From: Laetiporus sulphureus 93-53
Lineage: Eukaryota; Basidiomycota; Agaricomycetes; Polyporales; Laetiporaceae
Reading direction: 5' to 3'
NCBI RefSeq assembly: GCF_001632365.1
Contig: NW_024468530.1
Span: 124,001-188,000 of the forward strand
Length of the DNA stretch: 64,000 nucleotides
A program made the position numbers and the translations under genes. Under the pieces are notes generated by a model that worked only from the letters and a program-made list of their open reading frames with translations, ran no database searches and had not been told where the DNA came from. This document shows, one piece after another, positions 57,226 to 64,000 of the stretch; within the stretch, counting starts at the first letter, position 1, and every line of letters starts with the position of its first letter.

Positions 57226-59538
57226 TCAGAGATCTGCCTCTCGTCGTTCTCCACGACCCCGGCCTCGACTTCGAGGATGCCCTCGCGGTCCTCCCGGATG
57301 CATGCCGCGTCCCTGCTGCTGCTGCTGCCCCCCATCCCTGCCCCCCATCCCTTCCATATATCTTGCAGGAACTTCCTGCCTTCCCGCGAGACCTCCGCGT
57401 CCCCGTCCCCGCTGCTGCTGCCCATCCCTGCTTACCATCTCTTCCACGTTTCTTGCAGGTACTTCCTGCCTTCCCACGGGGCCTCCGCGTCCCCATCCCC
57501 GCTGCTGCTGCTGCCCATCCCTGTCTACCGTCTCTTCCATATATCTTGCAGAAACTTCCTGCCTTCCCGCGGGACCTCTGCGTCCCCGTCCCCGCTGCTG
57601 CTGGTGGCCATCCCAGCCTACCATCTCTTCCATGTTTCTAGCAGGAACTTCCTGCATCCCCACGGGACCTCCGCGTCCCCGTCCCCGCGACGGATACTGA
57701 TGAGAAAACTGCATGGGTCCGGGCGAGAAGGATGAAGGATTCGGAGCAGCTTCTGGCGGGCGAGGACGCCGCTGATATTGTTGCGGCGATGTATTCCCAG
57801 CAATTGCACCATGAGGGAAAAACCTGTCGTGTTCGTGCTGCTGTCTGGCTACGGGGCTGGACCACGGGTGGTGTGGGTTGGTCATGTTGACAACGGGACG
57901 CCGCGCTTGCCATAGCTGCTCTTGTGACGGTGGCTGATTCATAGGACTTCGATGACGATGGCCGCCTCGGGCGGTCATATTCGCGTACGACGACGGAGCC
58001 TCCATCACCGTCACGTTTGATGCGTTGGGAAATTCCGGCCTGCGTCGCGGCCCCCTGGGCTTGTGAGAAATATAATACTTCGATGATGCTACTTTGGTGT
58101 CTCCCTCATCATTTCTGGATACCTCCTTCTCGTTTTTCTCGTTCTTTGCCTTCGGTTCTCGCGGAGGAGGGGGCGGACCTGGATCGTAGTTCGGATTTAC
58201 TGGCTGCCATGCAATACCTTCTGCATCGCACAGCCGGCCATCGACGTAATTGAAGGTGTAGTAGACAAACGATGGCGAGGGTGATAGGGTCAGAGTCATC
58301 GCGGACAGCCTCTGGTACAGCCTATAAGCCGAATGGCTATCATTTGCAGCATCTACAATCGATGAGACGTTATCAATGAGGCACAAATGTGACTGAAAGA
58401 CAAGGACTCACAATGCTGCTGCGGCTCAGACAGCAACGTTTCCCAGTTGCTCCTTGTGATACTGCCCTTGTGTAGTGTTAATTCTTCGTAAGCTTCGCAT
58501 AGTCTGGCAAGTCCAATCGGTAACGCGTATCTGCCCTTCCAGCGTTCATTGTCCACGGTGCGAGCGAGGAGAGAGAGGTCGACACAATTCCTGGCAACTA
58601 CGGCATAATCTAAGTAGAGCTTCTTACAGTCGTCTGACAGACGACGTCAGTAGCATCAAGAGAGAACAGGACATGTGCAGACTTTGTATGCCGACCCCCG
58701 TCTTAACGATCTTGCCGCTCTCCATGATCTCTTTGAGTTTCTGAGGGAATCCTGCACGATTTGCTCAACTGCTACTCCAGTGCCAGTCAGATGCGTAACA
58801 CATACCGTTCATGGCGGAAACTTGTAAGAGCAAGATAACGTCATCATTCGCTAGTTGGATAAGAGCGACTGGATTCGCCTTTTGACCTTTGTAGAACGCA
58901 GGTTTCCATTCCATATCGAACCCAAGAGGCCCATCTCCCAATTGCGACAGTTCATGATCGGCTGTTTGCGCATCACGAATGTACACAAGTCTTGCATTCG
59001 GTGCGTGTACTTTCCAATGATACAGCTTGTAAACGCGAGGGGGAGGAGCCGGTTCTTGAACGGCTGTCTCAGCAGTCTCCGAGGCGACTTCACTTGCAGC
59101 TACAGCGTTCTTGATTGACTCCGCAGACGGAAGTGGGCGATTCAGGGCGGCAACGTCCTCACCTCCGCCACTCTCGCGAATGAATTCTTTTTTGTATCTG
59201 GAGTCGATATGTGCGAGGATCTTAACTTGACTTGTCATTCCTATAACTTGCGGTGGTGGATATAAAGGTAGCTTCAGACGTCTCTTTTTGATAGGTCTTG
59301 GGTTTCGATTGTAGAATTTGATAGTGGATAGCAGACGGCCAAACGATGGCTTCGGCGCGATGATGTTATGAAGGTGGGATCCCGAGAGTGTGAGCCTTAG
59401 AGAGCCTAATCTTGCACCGGCACGAGATGTAACATGCATCCGTCTCGTGCACGTCGACGCAAGGAGAAACGTCGACGTGAGCTTTGCAATGTTTTTGCCT
59501 TGGGGAGACACAGAAAGTGGACTGCAACAACCGGCCAC
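57226..59538 (-). CDS. WRN-type 3'-5' exonuclease with RGG repeat tail
   Basis: DEDDy-family exonuclease. Exons 59538-58806, 58751-58683, 58633-58412, 58352-57226, in phase, up to about 716 residues. Exo I: PLGFDMEWKPAF. Exo II: GVGIQNDCKKLYLD. Exo III: YAANDSHSAYRLYQRL. Between them is NCVDLSLLAR and ARLCEAYEELTL. The N-terminal 90 residues are basic and could be a mitochondrial presequence; starts at 59439 or the later MTSQVKILAH are alternatives. After the nuclease comes a long proline-rich and basic region, ending in four near-identical 30-31 residue units rich in RGRGGP and QEVPARNMEEM, a likely nucleic-acid-binding tail. The gene is divergent from the PIF1 helicase. Confidence 0.88.
57310..57690 (-). 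repeat. 90-93 bp tandem repeat coding the RGG tail
   Basis: Four imperfect units with period 90-93 bp (anchors ACTTCCTGC at 57371, 57461, 57554 and 57647). The period is a multiple of three and the frame is kept. Each unit codes RGRGGP-(V/A)GRQEVPARNMEEM-xxxDGQQQ. Confidence 0.9.
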
Positions 59539-60041
59539 GAGAAGACTGAAACAAGCAAAGTACTATCAGTGCTTCACTGCAATCGGCCGCAACGGCGAAG
59601 GACCAGTTCGGGAATCTCCGGCCGCAATCTGTGGCGTTGAGAACCAGACACTGTTCCTTTCCAGATGACATTAAACGTCGTGCTGTCGGAGATCCCTATT
59701 GCGTTTTGACTGCCGTACGACGCGCTGGTGGATATGCATGGCAGACGCACATTGAGGGGCAAACTGTCCGACGACCGTGAGGGGCCACCCTCGCGTTCTG
59801 CGGAACCAGGCATGAAATTGACGAACAATTCCAGGGAATTGTGTAGTTTTAATTACTTCCCATATCGCGCAACCAGTTTTTTTTGGTCGTCCGCTATACC
59901 GGCGCTGCCGCGCCAACTCGGCAAGACTGTCGCCGTCACGTGATGCTACACCTTATGCGTCTCGGGTTCGATTCGTGGCCACACTTCATTGCGAGCGATC
60001 GACCTTATTCATGTTCATGCGGCCAGTCGACGACACAATCT
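59539..60041. promoter_or_regulatory. Bidirectional upstream region exonuclease / PIF1
   Basis: 500 bp between divergent start codons. A plus-strand frame upstream of 60042 is open but probably leader. A GGTTCGATTCG string at about 59965 looks like a tRNA B box, but no tRNA stems form around it. Confidence 0.4.
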
Positions 60042-62709
60042 ATGCAGAATTCTGGGAGAAAAAAGTACTATGCTGTCAGGCACGGTAGAGAAGGCCCGAA
60101 GGTGTACCTCACCTGGGGAGAGGTAAGCCGGCGATAGTTGCTTTTTATGTAATAGCGCCGCTGATGAAGTGTTGATAATTCATAATTCATCCAGGCCAAA
60201 CAGAACGTGAGCAGATATGTAAGGGCTACATGTCTTTGTTGACTGTTTCCCACCACAGGTGTCCAGGTTTCCGGGTGCCATCCACAAAAGTTTCACCACC
60301 CTATCAAAAGCGCAGGAGTGGCTGGCCCAGGCGCCGAACATCCAAGCAGACCGTATGGTCACCACAAATAATGAGTAGTTTGCGAGCTGATAGCAGCAAT
60401 GTGTTGGCAGATTCACCCATGGCCTCGACAGCGCAGGCTCTGTACCCGACATCGGCTGGTCGCGGGAATTGGTATGCCGGAAAGCAAACAGCTGAATTGC
60501 AACCCCCTGCTCCTGCACATGTTGGTATGGATGGCGATTCGAAGCTAGATGGAGAACCTGCACTGCCTTCGCCCCCATCCATAACGTTGTCTAAGGAACA
60601 ACAGGATGTGTTCGACATGGTTACAGATGGTCAAAACGTGTTCTTCACCGGATCCGCTGGTGTGTTCACCATTCATGTGACATTGATGCATATATCTGAG
60701 TGTTGCACATATGAATAGGTACGGGGAAGTCTGTTCTGCTCCGCGAGATCATTAAGTACTGCGGTGGCCGCGGCGATCGTACTCTGGCCGTGACAGCTGC
60801 TACGGGAATTGCCTCGGTGAACATTGGAGGGTCAACGTTACATTCGTGGGCAGGAATAGGACTAGGCCTGGAACCTGCAGACAAGCTCCTTCACAAGATT
60901 CTCGGAAAGGACAAGCATCAGCGGCAAAAAGAAGAGGAGTCAGGAGTGCCTGACGCAAGTCGGTCTCACATGGTGCATCGATGGCGCGACGTCAAGACGT
61001 TGATTATCGACGAGAGTTAGTCGGCGCCCTTGCACAGGTTGACATTTGTTGAGATACTCAGCAGTCTCAATGATTGACGGTGTGCTTTTCGACAAGCTGG
61101 TGAGCCTTCACATGCGCCCCTTTCTTAATTTCTAATTCGGATGAGATGTCTAGGAATTCATAGCCCGGGAACTGCGTCGCAACAATGAGTCATTCGGCGG
61201 AATCCAGGTTCGCGCTGTGATATGATTCATCTGACCTTGGGAACCAAAGCGAAGTCGATGTATAGCTCGTCATATCTGGAGATTTCTGCCAACTTCCACC
61301 TGTCCCGAACAAGCTCAATGGTATTCCTCAACCGCCTACATTTGCTTTTGACGCAAAGAGTTGGTCCAGGTGTTTTAGGCGGCCAGTCATGCTACACCGA
61401 GTTTTCAGACAGAAAGATCAAGGTTCGTATAGGCCCGTCGTAACGAGCGCATCATCAATGGTCATACTTTACAGCTTTTGTCGACATGCTGAATGAGATG
61501 AGGTATGGTCGTATGAGTCAAAGGACAATCATGCAGTTCACTAGTCTGTCACGACCTGTGGCGTACGACGACGCGATCGAGCCTACTGATCTGTGAGTCA
61601 GCAGCTTGTTGTCTTCCGCTTTGCCAGTGACCTCCTTCGTGAACGCAGCTTTCCTACGCGAAAGGAAGTGGATAGTGCGAACGATCTTCGGCTCAGCCGT
61701 CTTCCTGGTGACGCTCATGTGTATCAAGCAACGGATGTTCCTGGTTTCGATGAGGCAGGCATGCCATTACCATTTTACAGAGTCGCGAAGGTACTGGGAG
61801 ATCTCATCGCCCCGAAGAGTATTACCTTGAAGGTGAGAACACTGCTACTTCCTTACTGACGGTAGTCACGCCGTCTGTAGGTCGGTGCGCAAGTGATGCT
61901 CATCAAGGTATTCCATGCCTCCTCATGTCAGCCGTCTGTGTCTCACAGCGTATTGCAGAACATGGTGCAAGGTGAACTGGTGAACGGTTCGGTCGGCCGC
62001 GTGATACAGTTCTCCACACCGCGAGAGGCTTTAGAAGCGGGCACCCAGCTCGCTCAACCGAAGTCGGGTCACGAATCTGCCGCCGAAAGGAACACCGAGA
62101 AGGTACCCGACGAGATTATGAATGGCAAGAACGTATGGCCGGTCGTGCGATTCACGAATGGCATGACGTTACTCTGTATTCCTAACGCGTTTGACGTGAA
62201 CGATGCCAGTGGGAGAGTCCAGGCCGTCCGTAATCAGGTCAGATACCTATCACTGCCTGAACTATACAAATGCTCATTTGTCTACGAATATCCAGGTTCC
62301 TCTGATCCTTGCATGGGCGTTGAGTATACACAAATCACAAGGCCAGACCCTGGAAAGAGTGCGCGTAAACCTGTCGCGTATCTTTGAAAAAGGACAGGGT
62401 GCGCGTTATTGTTCTCAATAACGATTCTTGCCGAAACGTCCTTCCAGCGTATGTTGCGCTTTCTCGTGCGACTAGCATGCAAACCCTACAAGTCAATGGC
62501 TTCGATCCAGCAAAGTTTGTGCTCCAATGAGTTTGTTATCGTTGTCTGACTCGAGAAATTGTTTCAGGGTCGTAGCGCATCCGCGTGTCTTGCAATGGAT
62601 GAGTCAATTCACAGGTCAGAGCTATTGGACACAAGAAGAGCTCGATGACGAAGAAGCGTATTGGGAAGAGTTTCATGGCGATTTCTCGATGTTCGCCTCA
62701 ACGTCTTGA
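60042..62709 (+). CDS. PIF1: PIF1-family DNA helicase with N-terminal RNase H1-like hybrid-binding domain
   Basis: 5'-3' DNA helicase. Exons 60042-60122, 60195-60206 (12 nt), 60259-60352, 60411-60659, 60719-61015, 61065-61099, 61154-61207, 61266-61422, 61475-61592, 61649-61832, 61881-61907, 61959-62237, 62296-62398, 62448-62514, 62568-62709; phases close to about 632 residues. The first 60 residues ([44 protein letters not shown]) match the RNase H1 N-terminal / viroplasmin domain that binds RNA-DNA hybrids. The helicase follows: [66 protein letters not shown] and [13 protein letters not shown]. All PIF1 motifs appear intact. The 12-nt exon supplies the AKQN needed by the N-terminal domain. 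Confidence 0.93.
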
Positions 62710-63063
62710 CATGATGTTGTCATGATCTTATTTCTCTCTTGTCGTAATCATGAGCATGCGATCTATGTGATAATTCCATCACCACTGGGTGAACCTCACA
62801 AGTGGGTGCTACTCGAGAGCTGCCAATCAAGGATACCACTGCAAACAAATTACTGTACAGGAAAGGCTCGGGTTTCCAATTCAGCTAAAATGCCTTTCCT
62901 GTTATGAAACCTGGTTTTTCTTTGCTGTGCAGTTTGTGCACTGCAAGTATCAAGACAATTTTTTAAACAGTCAGTCAGTGAAACAACAACAAACAGCGTC
63001 ACAAATGGGACTTGTCTGGCATGTCACAAGGTTACTGCCAAACGGGGTACACTGGTCTGCGAC
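62710..63063. other. Spacer between tandem PIF1-like genes
   Basis: About 350 bp with a plus-strand open frame that continues into the next locus but has no recognisable motif; treated as 3' UTR plus promoter. Confidence 0.45.
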
Positions 63064-64000
63064 ATGCCGCGAACCGCTCGGGCGCCGATCGAATTCGAAC
63101 CATACTCGTGGGGGCGCGGAACCTCGGACCTTGCCTTTGCTTTCAAAGAGATGTACTACTCACCGAATAAGCTTGTATGTCGCCTGCGCCACCATTATCA
63201 TGGTGAGTACTTCAAGCTCACGGAGATCGCATATGATCGACATGGACTCCACTCTTATACTCATAGTGGCACGAACGGCTCATATTGTTGCAGTTGGTCG
63301 GAAAGCCGAATGCCAGATCTATAAAGGACAGCATGCCTTGATCACCGATCCTCAGTTCACATTGAACAGATGTTTCTCCCAAGTGGACGCAAGCACTAAG
63401 AAGAGATATCATGCGATCGGCAATGGCAGAGAAGAGTCGAACGTACCAACCAGCACGAACAGGGTGAACACGATCTTCGTCTCAAAATCTCAGGCCATTC
63501 TGCAGAATTCCAAGTACCCGTTGGCATCTAAACCGCCTACATTGCAGCGCAAGGACATAGATGAAAGGTCCCATAAGATAAAGCACAAAGGACAGCGCCG
63601 TTCAACAAAGTCGCCGAAGATCACTGAAGAACAATCTTTCGTCTTGGACTTGGTGAAAAGCGGGAAGAGCGTCTTCTTCACCGGTTCCGCTGGTATGTCG
63701 AAGACGTACAAATGAATGCGAATGATCTCTAAAACCATCTTAAAGGCACAGGGAAGTCCTTTCTGCTTCGCAAAATAATTCAAGCTTGCGGTTCTGGCGC
63801 GAAGTATGGATTGGGCGTGACAGCATCAACTGGAATGGCCTCGGTAAACATTAGAGGATCGACACTACACTGCTGGGCAGGCATTGGACTGGGAAAAGGA
63901 AGTGCAGATGTCCTTTTGGAGAAGATCATCGGCAAAGATAACATGTGGCTGATGAATGAAGGAGCGAATATCAAAAACTTGCGAGCCATTGGGAATTCGG
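63064..64000 (+). CDS. Second PIF1-like helicase, 3' truncated by window
   Basis: Proposed exons 63064-63202, 63294-63692, 63746 to beyond 64000. The helicase start is clear: [55 protein letters not shown] and [19 protein letters not shown] align with the intact neighbour ([20 protein letters not shown]). It therefore looks like a tandem paralogue. The N-terminal region differs: [17 protein letters not shown] is only a faint echo of [17 protein letters not shown], so the hybrid-binding domain may be lost or diverged. The proposed first intron (about 91 bp) is longer than usual, so the 5' model is uncertain. Whether the gene is intact cannot be judged here. Confidence 0.75.

Noticed and set aside
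59955..59980. tRNA B-box-like GGTTCGATTCG
   Set aside because: No T-arm or acceptor stem complementarity around it.

Overview
The window is nuclear DNA of a filamentous basidiomycete, most likely a mushroom-forming Agaricomycete. Genes are packed on both strands and broken by many introns of about 40-60 bp. Several lineage-typical proteins are present, including a dynein heavy chain that lacks its tail and starts near the linker, a co-chaperone p23 with a GGM-rich tail, and a TPR protein of a family I believe is expanded in these fungi. No bacterial operons, RNA genes, CRISPR arrays or recognisable transposons were seen. All gene models were joined by hand from open reading frames, splice signals and reading-frame bookkeeping. 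Exon lists are given in the evidence fields.

Layout. 0-7 kb: an RluA-type tRNA pseudouridine synthase and the F1-ATPase assembly factor ATP11 (both minus), then the mitochondrial fission adaptor MDV1/CAF4 (plus). 7-14 kb: an uncharacterised membrane protein (minus), p23/SBA1, a secreted cysteine-module protein and homoserine kinase THR1 (plus). 14-25.5 kb: the cytoplasmic dynein motor gene (minus, about 20 exons), sharing a promoter with the Sm core protein SmE. 26-34 kb: PEX10, the TIM23 subunit MGR2 (start codons only 71 bp apart), a hypothetical protein, mitoribosomal mL43 and a nuclear low-complexity protein. 34-53 kb is more accessory: a decayed duplicate of a TPR gene, the intact TPR gene, a Mep1/Mep3-type ammonium transporter, a flavin monooxygenase with several lesions, an F-box protein built partly from micro-exons, a dienelactone hydrolase, an SDR pseudogene and a four-exon membrane protein. 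55-64 kb: the rRNA-processing nuclease LAS1, a WRN-type 3'-5' exonuclease with an RGG repeat tail, a PIF1 helicase fused to an RNase H1 N-terminal-type domain, and the start of a second PIF1-like gene cut by the window edge.

Functional links. Five genes act at or in mitochondria (ATP11, MDV1, MGR2, mL43 and possibly the exonuclease). Three concern RNA processing (pseudouridine synthase, SmE, LAS1). PIF1 and the WRN-type exonuclease are divergently arranged nucleic-acid enzymes. There is no sign of a single co-regulated cluster.

The most unusual signals are: the tail-less dynein gene; extreme micro-exons (4, 5, 8, 11, 12 and 14 nt) that restore conserved motifs; three GC-AG introns with consensus-like GCAAG donors; pseudogenes in three states of decay; a helicase carrying an N-terminal hybrid-binding-type domain; and a triple ACGCGT motif upstream of LAS1.
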